In this document: positions 19,479 through 27,623 of the stretch, in pieces | Position numbering within the stretch: the first letter of the stretch is position 1 | How the letters are laid out: every line of letters starts with the position of its first letter | Origin: Zafaria cholistanensis | GTDB lineage: Bacteria; Actinomycetota; Actinomycetes; Actinomycetales; Micrococcaceae | Assembly (NCBI RefSeq): GCF_008580665.1 | Contig: NZ_BKDJ01000016.1 | Span: forward strand, 1-64,000 | Direction: 5' to 3' | Length of the DNA: 64,000 nucleotides | Translations under genes and position numbers: made by a program | The notes under the pieces: model-generated | What the model was told of the DNA's origin: nothing | What the model saw: the letters and a program-made list of their open reading frames with translations, nothing else | Databases searched by the model: none

Positions 19479-20096
19479 TCAGGATTCCTTGACCAGGATC
19501 CGGCCCAAGTGGTCTCCCACGGCGCGCAGGGAACGGACCGCCGCGAGCAACTGGTCGGCCACGTAGCGGTGCTTGATGATCGTCGAGGCCTTCTGGAGGT
19601 CGGAGAGTTCGGCGACCCAGACGCGGTGGGTGTGGCTGGCCCGCTTGGACAGGCGCACCATCTCCAGCCAGGTGTCCTCGAGGTCGTCGAGGTTGTTCAG
19701 CTGGCCGATGGCGGCAGCGGCCAGCTCGGCCTGGCGCCCAATCATCTCCAGCTGTTCGGTCGCGCGCCGCGAGAGCCGGGCGGTTCCGGTGTGCACGATC
19801 AGGTCGCCCGCCCCGCTGAGCTGCTCCACGGCCTCGTGCAGCAGCCGGGAGAAGGTGTAGAGATCCTCCCGCGGCAGCGTATTCACGTAGCTGGTGCGCA
19901 GGTGGGTGAGCACGGCGTAGTGCCGGTTGGTGGCGCGGGCCTCCGTGGCGTTGAGGGCGGTGGCCAGCCCTTCCTGTTCCTCCTCGGGGGCCCCGAGCAT
20001 TTGGGAAAGGACCTGCACTCCGTCCAGGACCTCGGAGGAGAGGTCGCGAAGCAGTTCCAGGCCGCGGTTTTCCGCAGGGAACAGGCTGAATTTCAC
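19479..20096 (-). CDS. DUF47 (PhoU-like) phosphate transport regulator
   Basis: The 205-aa all-helical protein belongs to the DUF47 family, distant relatives of PhoU that partner PiT transporters. It starts VKFSLFPAENRGLELLRDLSSEV and shows the typical long amphipathic helices. I place the start at GTG 20096, giving the normal family length; a TTG at 20141 would add 15 residues that do not look conserved. No clear Shine-Dalgarno is seen. A GTTCACGTCCG sequence at 20139-20129 resembles one PHO-box unit. It is first gene of a DUF47-pit operon. Confidence 0.9.
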   Translation of the reverse strand: MKFSLFPAENRGLELLRDLSSEVLDGVQVLSQMLGAPEEEQEGLATALNATEARATNRHYAVLTHLRTSYVNTLPREDLYTFSRLLHEAVEQLSGAGDLIVHTGTARLSRRATEQLEMIGRQAELAAAAIGQLNNLDDLEDTWLEMVRLSKRASHTHRVWVAELSDLQKASTIIKHRYVADQLLAAVRSLRAVGDHLGRILVKES

Positions 20097-20258
20097 GTTG
20101 TTTACCACCGCGGATTCAAAGGGGGAAGCGGACGTGAACAAGTTTACGCATGCTGCCCGCGGCCACCGACCACGATCCGCGTGCCCGGGGCCGGAAGCGA
20201 CGAACGTCGCACTGCGGCGGGGGTGGGCGTGCTGGCCCGTCGCGCGGGCCTGGTTCCC

Positions 20259-20303
20259 AAGCTTCTGATTATCAAGCTTCTGGTTCTCAAGCTTATGGTG
20301 CCG
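20259..20303. repeat. Three 15-bp tandem repeats
   Basis: AAGCTTCTGATTATC, AAGCTTCTGGTTCTC and AAGCTTATGGTGCCG run head to tail. The 504-bp stretch 20097-20600 holds no gene I can support: it contains the DUF47 promoter region, this array and the start of the 22-bp array. Confidence 0.85.
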
Positions 20304-20533
20304 AACCGGGAGCGCCTCTCGGCGGCAGGCCGCTCGTAGCGGCTGAAAGATGGAGCCCGGGGCTGCCGCGATCCGGCACCGCCAATAGTTTTCTTCCCCC
20401 TCGGGGGTTCTGTCAATACGGCTCCGTCCCCGCCGGACCTTCCAAGGGCCGGAAAAGGCGCGGTGACCAGCACCGCCGCAGGCCGGCCAAAATTTCGGGA
20501 CGGAGGGGATGCATGGACCGACTCGCCGCGGTG

Positions 20534-20621
20534 CTTAGACCAGCTCGCCGCGGCGCTTAGACCAGCTCGCCGCGGCGCTTAGACCAGCTCGCCGCGGCGC
20601 TTAGACCAGCTCGCCGCGGCG
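20534..20621. repeat. Four perfect 22-bp tandem repeats spanning a stop codon
   Basis: The unit CTTAGACCAGCTCGCCGCGG plus CG occurs four times exactly (starts 20534, 20556, 20578, 20600), with a decayed partial copy upstream. The last copy includes the TAA stop and final codons (RRGELV) of the minus-strand gene that ends at 20601, so the 3' end of that gene has been multiplied. Confidence 0.95.
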
Positions 20622-21260
20622 CCAGGCCCGGGCGGAGGCCTCCAGGTCCTCGGCGGTCTTGACCAGTTGGCGCGCACTGCGGGTCAGCTTGCCCGCGTGC
20701 CGTTCGTTGGCGTGCTCCGCCGCGTCCGCGTGGTGGGTCTGGCCCAGCGCCACGACGCGGCAGAACGCCGCGGAACGTTCCAGCGCGACGTCGAACTCGC
20801 CGTCGAACGCCCCGGAAAGGATCGAATCCGCCATCGAACGCAACTCATCTGCCCCGGGGGGCTCCGCGACACCGGCCACCACGTGCTGGACCTGGGCGAC
20901 GTACCGGCCCTCGCTGAAGTAGGCCGCCATGCGTTCGGGGTTCTGCACCGTCGCCGCACGCAGCGCATACAGCCGCCACAGGGCCCCGGGCAGGGAACGG
21001 GGCGGGCTCTCCGCCCACAGTTCGGCGATCGCCTCCAGCCCTTCCTTGTCCGCCAGCTTCACCAGCCGCCGGGTCACCGCCGGATCGGTGTTCGCCCGGC
21101 CCTGGTGGACCAGGGCCGCGGCGGCCAGGTGGGCGGCCTCGGACACGCGGGCCGGATCGGCCCCGCCGACAAACGGTTCGAAGTCGACCGGCGCGAACGG
21201 GACGGGCTTGTGCGGGCGCGGGGCCGAGCCCCCGGGCCCATTGGCAGGTACTGCACTCAT
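20601..21260 (-). CDS. Conserved helical protein, unknown function
   Basis: The 219-aa product is soluble and mainly alpha-helical, with a Pro-rich start (about residues 1-30) and then repeated Ala/Leu/Arg helices. I recognise no domain and see no cysteine pair, membrane helix or signal peptide. TATCCT at 21274-21269 ends 8 nt before the ATG, so translation is probably leaderless. Its 3' end lies in the 22-bp repeat array, so any copy-number change would leave the protein unchanged, because every copy regenerates the same stop. It is divergent from tRNA-Lys. Confidence 0.75.
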   Translation of the reverse strand: MSAVPANGPGGSAPRPHKPVPFAPVDFEPFVGGADPARVSEAAHLAAAALVHQGRANTDPAVTRRLVKLADKEGLEAIAELWAESPPRSLPGALWRLYALRAATVQNPERMAAYFSEGRYVAQVQHVVAGVAEPPGADELRSMADSILSGAFDGEFDVALERSAAFCRVVALGQTHHADAAEHANERHAGKLTRSARQLVKTAEDLEASARAWRRGELV

Positions 21261-21426
21261 GCGACAAGAGGATACTCCGGTGCCGCGGGCACGGCGCGGG
21301 GTGCCTCCGCCCAGGGTCCCACGGGCCCCCGCCCCCTCCAGAGGGCCGCGCGGGCGTGTCCCCGGCCAGTGGGCCGGGCAACGCCGGGAAATCCGCTAGC
21401 ATTGTCGAAGGCCTTGACGGCCTGGC

Positions 21427-21499
21427 GGGCCTCTAGCTCAGTTGGTAGAGCATCGGACTTTTAATCCGCGGGTCGCGGGTTCGATCCCCGCGGGGCCCA
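21427..21499 (+). tRNA. tRNA-Lys (anticodon TTT)
   Basis: A full cloverleaf: acceptor GGGCCTC pairs with GGGGCCC, D arm GCTC/GAGC, anticodon loop CTTTTAA with TTT, and T arm GCGGG-TTCGATC-CCCGC, then discriminator A. The CCA end is not fully encoded. An inverted repeat CCCCGTCCTCCCCGTGGAGGCGGGG follows and may terminate it. Confidence 0.97.
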
Positions 21500-21550
21500 C
21501 CGCCGAATCCCCGTCCTCCCCGTGGAGGCGGGGATTCCTTTTTGCCCGGT

Positions 21551-21634
21551 GCCAGAACCGCCGGGCCAGAACCGCCGGGCCAGAACCGCCGGGCCAGAAC
21601 CGCCGGGCCAGAACCGCCGGGCCAGAGCCGCCGC
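21551..21634. repeat. Six 14-bp tandem repeats
   Basis: GCCAGAACCGCCGG is repeated five times exactly from 21551, with a sixth variant copy at 21621-21634. The array stands between tRNA-Lys and the TPP riboswitch, directly upstream of the probable ykoFEDC promoter. The unit length is not a multiple of three and no gene covers it. Confidence 0.95.
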
Positions 21635-21705
21635 CTGCTCCACCGTTTCGGCTTCCGGCGGGGCAACGCCGCCGCCGCCCGGGTGCCGGTGTATGGTCTT
21701 TTCTG

Positions 21706-21796
21706 AACACGGGAGTCCGGTGAGCCGGGCTGAGAGGAAACTTCTCAAGTTTCGACCGTTGAACCTGATCTGGATCATGCCAGCGCAGGGAGTCAA
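21706..21796 (+). ncRNA. TPP (THI-box) riboswitch
   Basis: The thiamine pyrophosphate aptamer is clear: the P1/P2 start ACGGGAGTCCGG, the pyrimidine-sensor CTGAGAGG bulge (21730), and the pyrophosphate-sensor helix with ACCTGATCTGGATCATGCCAG and GCGCAGGGAGTC. TATGGT at 21692-21697 is a suitable -10 box. It ends about 45 bases before the ykoF start, so it should turn off ykoFEDC when TPP is plentiful. Confidence 0.95.
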
Positions 21797-21840
21797 CATC
21801 GAATCCTGTGCCCTGTTAACCGCAACAGAAGGGCGCGAAA

Positions 21841-22509
21841 ATGCATCCGAATTACCCCACTGAAGTCACCGTTCCCGCCGGGGCGCCCGTTCCCGCCGGG
21901 GTCCCTGTCCCGGACCGCGACAACTTCGGCATTGGTGCCAGGGTCACCCTGGCCGTGATGAGCCCGGACTACGTCGAGATCATCCTCCGCTCCCTGCGTG
22001 CGGCAGATGCCACGGGGCTGGAGGTGGAGACCGGAGACGTGAGCACCTTCGTGGCCGGCCGGGAGCCGGACATGCTGCGGTACCTGAGCCAGCTCATTTC
22101 GGCGGCGGCCCGCAGCGGCGCCCACGTTGTCGCCAGCGTGCACCTGTCCCGCGGATGCCCCGGCGAAGTGCAGTGCGAGCTCCCGGGCGGAGTGGGCCCC
22201 CTGCACAGCGAGATCGTCGAACTGGAAGAAACCGGCGTGCCGGCGGCGGGGGAGTGGGCCCTGTACCCGCTGGAGGACACCGGCCGCAATGGGGTTGACC
22301 CGGACCACATGCGGGACATCTACGCGGCCATCGACTATGCCAAGGCCAAGGGCACGTTCGTGAAGTCGGAACATTTCGTCACCCGGCTGGAGGGCGACGT
22401 CGCCCGCATCCTCGAGACCGTCGCTGCCGGCTGGGTCCTGGTTGGCCGGACCGTGCAGCACGTGGCCTGCCACCTCACGCTCTCGATCAACAGCCCCACC
22501 GGCCGCTGA
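21841..22509 (+). CDS. ykoF: YkoF-family thiamine/HMP-binding protein
   Basis: YkoF is a cytoplasmic protein that binds thiamine or its hydroxymethylpyrimidine (HMP) part, and accompanies the YkoEDC importer. The 222-aa protein contains two copies of the ferredoxin-like YkoF repeat: one from IGARVTLAVMSPDYVEIILRSL (about residue 31) and one from the middle, ending in GWVLVGRTVQHVACHLTLSINSPTGR. The first 27 residues are a Pro/Val-rich extension. ATG with AGAAGGG upstream. First gene under the TPP riboswitch. Confidence 0.9.
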   Translation: MHPNYPTEVTVPAGAPVPAGVPVPDRDNFGIGARVTLAVMSPDYVEIILRSLRAADATGLEVETGDVSTFVAGREPDMLRYLSQLISAAARSGAHVVASVHLSRGCPGEVQCELPGGVGPLHSEIVELEETGVPAAGEWALYPLEDTGRNGVDPDHMRDIYAAIDYAKAKGTFVKSEHFVTRLEGDVARILETVAAGWVLVGRTVQHVACHLTLSINSPTGR

Positions 22510-22542
22510 ACCTTCCTCCACGACTTTTAAGGATCTTCCCCC

Positions 22543-23157
22543 ATGTCTTCTCGCAGCACGATGACCCCTGCCCGCACACGCACCCCCTTCACGCTCAAGG
22601 ACCTGGTGCTGATGGTGGTGCTGGGGGTGGTGTTCGGCTTCCTCTACTGGGCCCTGGTCCAAGCCTGGACCGGCCTGTCCATCCTGATGGGACCCGCCGG
22701 CGACCTGGCCCAGCACTTCCTGCTCGGCGGCTGGCTGCTGGTCGCCCCGATCGCGGTGGCAATCATCCGCCGGCCCTTCGTCGGGATCATCGCCGAGGTC
22801 CTGGCCTCGGTCATTGAAGTGGTGTTCCTCGGCTCCGCCGTCGGACCGATCCTCTTCGTTGCCGCCGCGCTCCAGGGCCTCGGCAGCGAGATCCCCTTTG
22901 CGCTGCGCCGCTACCGGTCCTTCGGCTGGGGCGTGTTCGCCCTCTCCGGCCTGCTCGGGGCAGGGCTGGTGTTCCTGTTCTCCGCGTTCCGCTTCGGCTG
23001 GTATGGCCAGGAGCTGTTCATCCTGCGGCTGGTGGTGCAGCTGGCCTCCGGCGTGATCCTTGGCGGCCTGCTGGCGAAGGTCATCGTCGAGGCGCTCGCC
23101 AAGACCGGAGTGGTCGATAACTTCGCGATCGGCCGTGACCGGATCGGCAAGGCCTAA
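22543..23157 (+). CDS. ykoE: ECF transporter S component YkoE (thiamine precursor)
   Basis: YkoE is the substrate-binding membrane subunit of an energy-coupling-factor importer for HMP/thiamine. The 204-aa protein has about six hydrophobic helices. It carries the family-typical start FTLKDLVLMVVLGVVFGFLYWAL and the internal EVLASVIEVVFLGSAVGP and LQGLGSEIPFALRRY segments. AAGGA (22529-22533) precedes the ATG. TPP-riboswitch control and the flanking ykoF and ykoD genes support the substrate assignment. Confidence 0.93.
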   Translation: MSSRSTMTPARTRTPFTLKDLVLMVVLGVVFGFLYWALVQAWTGLSILMGPAGDLAQHFLLGGWLLVAPIAVAIIRRPFVGIIAEVLASVIEVVFLGSAVGPILFVAAALQGLGSEIPFALRRYRSFGWGVFALSGLLGAGLVFLFSAFRFGWYGQELFILRLVVQLASGVILGGLLAKVIVEALAKTGVVDNFAIGRDRIGKA

Positions 23158-23161
23158 CTGA

Positions 23162-24931
23162 ATGTCCACCACCGTCCCGGGGACCAGCGCCGCCGCCGGA
23201 CAGGTTCCCTCCACTGTTCCGGCAGTGGAGCTGGACAATGTCTCGGTGGAATTTCCCCGCCGGACGGGGCCGGTGCTGCGCAAGCTGGACCTTCGGCTGG
23301 AAGCGGGCGAGCAACTGATAGTTTTCGGCCCCTCCGGCGCCGGGAAATCCACCCTGCTGCAGTTGGTCACCGGAACGATCCCGCACTCCGTGGTCGCACA
23401 GCTCTCGGGGTCGGTGCGGGTGGGCGGAACCGACACCGCGGACACCGGCGTGGCGGCGTTGTCCCGCTGCGTCGGTGTCCTGGCCCAAGACCCCTCCTCG
23501 GCCGTCTGCCTGCCGGACGTGGAACAGGAACTGGCGCTTCCGCTGGAAAACCGGGCCGTCGACCCGGAGGCCATATCCGGCCGCATCGATGCGGCACTGC
23601 GGGCCGTCAACGCCGGCGGGCTGCGGCTGCGGAAAACCTCCGCGCTCTCCGGCGGGGAAGGCCAAAGGGTGGCGCTGGCCGCCAGCCTCATCGCCGAGCC
23701 CGAGGTGCTCCTGCTCGATGAGCCGACCTCCATGCTCGACGGCGAGGGCATCGCCTCCGTCCGGGAGGCAATCGAACGGGCCGTCGACCAGTACCGCCCG
23801 GCGGTTGTGCTGGTGGAGCACCGCATGGATGAGTACGCCGGGCGCCGCGGCCTGGCCGGGTTGCCGGGCCGGGCCGTGGTGCTGAATGGCGAAGGCGAAA
23901 TCCTCCTCGACGGACCCACGCCGCAGGTCCTGACCGAGGCAGCCGCGGAGTTGCAGGCCCGGGGCTGTTGGCTGCCGCTGGAAACCGAGCTGCAGGCGGT
24001 CTTCGGATGCCCCGGCGGGCTGGAGGCCGAAACGGTGCGTAACGGGCTGAAAGAACTTGCCGCGGCGCACCCCACCGGGGCTTCCGTCGAAGGGCACCCC
24101 CACAGCACGGACGCCCCGGTGCTGCAGGCGGCCGGCCTGTCGGTGGGCCGGCCCCAAGCCGGCCGGCGGCGCCGCCGCTCCTCCGGGCCGGCAAAGGCCG
24201 GTTTCCAGGAGGGGGCACTGCTGGCGAACGTCGACCTGGCCCTCCGCCCGGGTGAGATTGTCGCCCTGCTCGGGGCGAACGGAACCGGCAAAACCTCGCT
24301 GCTGCTGACCCTGGCCGGGCTGCTGGAGCCTGCCGCGGGACAGGTGGCCGGCCCCCGGCCCGCCATGGTGTTCCAGAACCCGGAGCACCAGTTTGTTGCG
24401 GGGACGGTCCGCGGCGAGCTGGCCTACGGGCTTGCAGCCGGATCGGAACCGGTGGTGGACCGGCTGCTGCGGCAACACCGCCTGGAACACCTGGCGGACC
24501 AGAACCCCTTCCGGCTCTCGGGCGGCGAAAAGCGGCGCCTCAGCGTGGCGGCGATGCTTGCCCACCACCGGCCCGCCCTGCTGGCCGACGAACCGTGCTT
24601 CGGACTGGACCGGCGGGCAGCCATCGCGATGATGGATGCGTTTCGCGCGGCAGCGGCGGCAGGCCGCGCCATCATGTTCTCCACCCACGACCTGCGGACC
24701 GCGGCCACGGTGGCGCACCGTGCCGTGGTCATTGCCGGCGGGTCGGTCATCGCCGACGGGCCGGTCTTCGAGGTGCTTGCCCAACGGGAGGTGCTGGCAC
24801 GGGCGGGCCTTGCCCTGCCCGCGCTCCTGGAGTGGGTGCTGGAAACTTTTGAAACACCGCACCGGATGCGCGCCGTACTCAGCGGCCTGGATGCGTTCGT
24901 CCCCCTGGACGGAGAGGGGTCCCGACCGTGA
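23162..24931 (+). CDS. ykoD: ECF transporter dual ATPase YkoD
   Basis: This 589-aa protein fuses two ABC ATPases, acting as the A and A' subunits of the ECF module. Domain 1 (about residues 20-270) has Walker A GPSGAGKST near 59 and signature ALSGGEGQRVALAA near 161. Domain 2 (about 320-560) has Walker A GANGTGKTS near 372 and signature LSGGEKRRLSVAA near 451. Both sites look complete. The ATG lies 4 nt after the ykoE stop and the gene's own stop overlaps the ykoC start. Confidence 0.94.
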   Translation: MSTTVPGTSAAAGQVPSTVPAVELDNVSVEFPRRTGPVLRKLDLRLEAGEQLIVFGPSGAGKSTLLQLVTGTIPHSVVAQLSGSVRVGGTDTADTGVAALSRCVGVLAQDPSSAVCLPDVEQELALPLENRAVDPEAISGRIDAALRAVNAGGLRLRKTSALSGGEGQRVALAASLIAEPEVLLLDEPTSMLDGEGIASVREAIERAVDQYRPAVVLVEHRMDEYAGRRGLAGLPGRAVVLNGEGEILLDGPTPQVLTEAAAELQARGCWLPLETELQAVFGCPGGLEAETVRNGLKELAAAHPTGASVEGHPHSTDAPVLQAAGLSVGRPQAGRRRRRSSGPAKAGFQEGALLANVDLALRPGEIVALLGANGTGKTSLLLTLAGLLEPAAGQVAGPRPAMVFQNPEHQFVAGTVRGELAYGLAAGSEPVVDRLLRQHRLEHLADQNPFRLSGGEKRRLSVAAMLAHHRPALLADEPCFGLDRRAAIAMMDAFRAAAAAGRAIMFSTHDLRTAATVAHRAVVIAGGSVIADGPVFEVLAQREVLARAGLALPALLEWVLETFETPHRMRAVLSGLDAFVPLDGEGSRP

Positions 24932-25749
24932 GCGCAGGCATCGAACCGCGCCGGTTCACGGACTCCCCGCTGGGGCGGCGCAACCCCACCGTCAAACTCG
25001 CGCTGCTGTTTGCGGTATCGGTCGCGCTGCTCTTTGTCTTCGACCCGGTCACTCCGGCGGTCCTGTACCTTCTGGCGCTGGCGGCCGTGGCAGCCACGGC
25101 CCGGATCCCGGCCCGGATCCTGCTGCTGGCGCATGTCCCGTTCGTGGGGTTCGGCCTCGGGCTGCTGACGGTCAACGCCCTCAGCCGTCCGGGAACCCCG
25201 CTGCTGGAGGTGGCCGGACTGGGTGTCACCGCCGAGGGGCTGACCGTCGGGGTTTCCCTGGGCCTGCGCAGCATGGTGATCGGCGTGCTCTCGATCGGCT
25301 TCATCGCCTCGACCGACGGGGTAGCCCTGATGACCAGCCTGCACCAGCATGCCCGGCTGGGCGTACGGATGACCTACGCCGTGCTGGCCGGCTACCGCAT
25401 GCTGCAGGAAATGCCGGCCGAATGGCAGACCATCCGCTCCGCGCACCAGGTGCGTGCCCCGCTCCGTTCCCACGGCCGCCCGCGCAGCGGCGTGCGGTCC
25501 TTCGGCCGGTCCGCATTTGCCCTGCTGGTTGTCTCGGTGCGCAGGGGGGAACGGATGGCCCAGTCCCTTGAATCGCGCGGGCTTGGCCTCGGACCCCGCA
25601 CCACGTGGCGCCCGGTGCCGCTGGGGCGGGCCGACTGGTGGCTGGCCCTCGGGGTGCTGCTGGTCCTCGCCCTGGTCTTCGCCGCCGGCGAGGCCCTGGG
25701 CTTCAGGGAAGGCCACGAACTGCTTTTCGCCCGAGGCGCCGGCGCGTGA
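24928..25749 (+). CDS. ykoC: ECF transporter transmembrane component YkoC (EcfT)
   Basis: EcfT couples ATP hydrolysis by the A subunits to movement of the S component. The 273-aa protein has about five to six membrane segments and the cytoplasmic coupling helices, including the RRGERMAQSLESRGLG motif near residue 205, where Ala-Arg-Gly-type contacts are made with the ATPases. GTG start overlapping the ykoD stop (GTGA), so expression is coupled. Last gene of the riboswitch operon. Confidence 0.92.
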   Translation: MSAGIEPRRFTDSPLGRRNPTVKLALLFAVSVALLFVFDPVTPAVLYLLALAAVAATARIPARILLLAHVPFVGFGLGLLTVNALSRPGTPLLEVAGLGVTAEGLTVGVSLGLRSMVIGVLSIGFIASTDGVALMTSLHQHARLGVRMTYAVLAGYRMLQEMPAEWQTIRSAHQVRAPLRSHGRPRSGVRSFGRSAFALLVVSVRRGERMAQSLESRGLGLGPRTTWRPVPLGRADWWLALGVLLVLALVFAAGEALGFREGHELLFARGAGA

Positions 25750-25811
25750 ACCGTCCGGACACCCTCCCGGCTCTTGTCCGCCCGGAAGAAAAGGCGGAGT
25801 AGGCTCGACAG

Positions 25812-27080
25812 GTGCCCCAGCTGCTTGCCGACCTCACCCCGCTGCGCCTCAGCCCGGCCTTCCGGAGGCTGTGGATCGGGAGCGCGCTTTCGGCGGTGGG
25901 AAGCCAGCTGACCCTGGTCGCGGTGAGCCTCCAGGTCTATGCGCTGACCGGCTCCAGCTTCGCCGTCGGCCTGTTGGGACTGTTCGCCCTGGTCCCGCTG
26001 GTGTTGGCCGGGCTGTACGGCGGGGCGGTCGCGGATTCCCGCGACCGCCGCAAGGTCGCACTGGCGTCCGCGACCGTGCTTTGGCTGAGCACGGCCGCCA
26101 TCGCCGCGCAGGCCTGGGCCGGGCTCGACAACGTCTGGGTGCTCTACGTCCTGGTGGCAGTGCACTCCGGGGCCGGCGGCATCAACCAGCCCGCCCGCGG
26201 GGCGATCATCCCGAAGCTGGTCGGTGCCAAGCTCCTTCCCGCGGCGAACTCGCTGAACATGGTCACGTTTGGCATCTCCCAAATGGTTGGCCCCCTGCTG
26301 GGCGGCGTACTGGTGGCGCAGGTCGGCTACGCCTGGACGTACTCGATCGATGTCCTCACCTTCCTGGCCGCGCTGTGGTCCGTGTACCGGCTGCCGCCGC
26401 TGCCGCCCGAGGGCGGGCACACCAAGGCCGGGGTCCGGTCCGTCGTCGAAGGGTTCCGTTTCCTGGGCACCCAGCCGAACGTGCGCATGACCTTCCTGAT
26501 CGACCTTGTGGCCATGGTCCTGGCCGCCCCGCGGGCACTGCTGCCGGCCATCGGCGCGGCACTGATTGGCGGGGGCGAGGCCACGGTGGGCATCCTGCTG
26601 GCGGCCACCGCCCTGGGTGCCTTCCTGGCCGGGCTCTTCTCCGGCCCGCTGGGACGGATCCACCGCCAGGGCCTGGCGGTGTTTTGGGCGGTGGCCGGCT
26701 GGGGTGCCAGCATCGCCCTGTTCGGAGCCGTGGTGCTGGCAGCGGCCGGCGGCACCCCCAACGCCTCCGGGTGGCTTTGGGCAGCCGCAGCCTGCATGGC
26801 CCTGGCCGGGGTGTCCGACGCGGTGAGCGCGGTCTTCCGCAACACCATCCTGCAGACCGCGACGCCGGATCACCTCCGCGGGCGGCTGCAGGGCGTGTTC
26901 GTGGTGGTGGTGGCCGGCGGCCCGCGGCTGGGGGAAATGGTCTCCGGCGGTGCCGCCGCAGCCCTGGGGGAGGGGCCGACGCTGGTGCTGGGCGGACTGG
27001 CCTGCGTGGGCCTCGCCGTGCTGCTGATGCGCTGGCAGCCCGGGTTCCTGCGCTACGACTCCCGGAACCCGGCGCCCTAG
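25812..27080 (+). CDS. MFS transporter, EntS/multidrug-exporter-like
   Basis: The 422-aa protein has the twelve-helix pattern of the major facilitator superfamily. The A-motif-like loop GGAVADSRDRRKVALAS (about residues 75-91) and the start LTPLRLSPAFRRLWIGSALSAVGSQLTLVAVSLQVY are typical of the enterobactin-exporter EntS / MFS_3 group, which pumps siderophores or drugs. No siderophore genes are nearby, so the substrate is open. TAGGCT at 25800-25805 ends 6 nt before the GTG start: probable leaderless mRNA, independent of ykoC. Confidence 0.88.
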   Translation: MPQLLADLTPLRLSPAFRRLWIGSALSAVGSQLTLVAVSLQVYALTGSSFAVGLLGLFALVPLVLAGLYGGAVADSRDRRKVALASATVLWLSTAAIAAQAWAGLDNVWVLYVLVAVHSGAGGINQPARGAIIPKLVGAKLLPAANSLNMVTFGISQMVGPLLGGVLVAQVGYAWTYSIDVLTFLAALWSVYRLPPLPPEGGHTKAGVRSVVEGFRFLGTQPNVRMTFLIDLVAMVLAAPRALLPAIGAALIGGGEATVGILLAATALGAFLAGLFSGPLGRIHRQGLAVFWAVAGWGASIALFGAVVLAAAGGTPNASGWLWAAAACMALAGVSDAVSAVFRNTILQTATPDHLRGRLQGVFVVVVAGGPRLGEMVSGGAAAALGEGPTLVLGGLACVGLAVLLMRWQPGFLRYDSRNPAP

Positions 27081-27117
27081 CCCGCACTGACCCAGCCCGC
27101 CTGCACTGACCCCTCCC

Positions 27118-27157
27118 GCCTCCGTCCCGCTCCCGCCCGCGTCCCGCTCCCGCCTGC
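27118..27157. repeat. Two 17-bp tandem repeats
   Basis: GTCCCGCTCCCGCCCGC and GTCCCGCTCCCGCCTGC are adjacent in the gap between the MFS gene and the MORN-repeat gene. Confidence 0.7.
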
Positions 27158-27199
27158 GCGTCCGGCTGCCTGTCAGGCTGGCCCCGTAGGGTGGGCTGC

Positions 27200-27523
27200 A
27201 TGAATGAGCTCTACAGGGACGGTACAGTCGCGGGCGAAGGCGGCTACCTGGGCCCCAGCAAGCACGGGGAGTGGACGTACTACCACCGCAACGGAAAGCT
27301 CAAGGCCCGCGGCCGCTACGAGGACGGCGCGCTCGCCGGGGAATGGGCCTGGTACCGCGAGAACGGCAGCCTCCTCCAACGCGGCAGCTTCCTCGACGGG
27401 GAACAGCACGGTCCCTGGGAGCGCTTTGCGGCCGACGGCACCCCCCTGGACGTGCGCCACTTCGACCGGGGCCGCAAGGCACCCGGACGCACTGCTGTCC
27501 CAGCCGGTTCCCCCACGGCGTGA
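27200..27523 (+). CDS. MORN-repeat protein (YwqK-like)
   Basis: The 107-aa protein consists almost wholly of three to four MORN_2-type repeats with the pattern GEWxYYxxNGKLxxxGxYxxGxxxG, seen at about residues 18-85. YwqK-family proteins of this kind are often annotated as antitoxins, but that role rests on the Bacillus YwqJ-YwqK pair and no toxin gene is adjacent here. TAGGGT (27187-27192) ends 7 nt before the ATG, so I prefer this leaderless start to the GTG at 27191. Confidence 0.8.
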   Translation: MNELYRDGTVAGEGGYLGPSKHGEWTYYHRNGKLKARGRYEDGALAGEWAWYRENGSLLQRGSFLDGEQHGPWERFAADGTPLDVRHFDRGRKAPGRTAVPAGSPTA

Positions 27524-27623
27524 CCGGTTCCGGCCGGGCCGCCCCCGCGGCGCCCTCCGGCGGAGTCCTCCCTCCGCGAACCACCGGGACCTGCGGGGCC
27601 GGGGCTCCTACACTGGAACCACC

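Noticed and set aside
20534-20621. CRISPR-like array
   Set aside because: Units are contiguous with no unique spacers and contain a gene's own stop codon; it is a tandem duplication.
21551-21634. CRISPR or iteron origin
   Set aside because: 14-bp units without spacers and without rep genes nearby; a simple tandem repeat.
27200-27523. Toxin-antitoxin module around the YwqK-like gene
   Set aside because: Neither neighbour looks like a toxin; the antitoxin label comes from distant homologues only.
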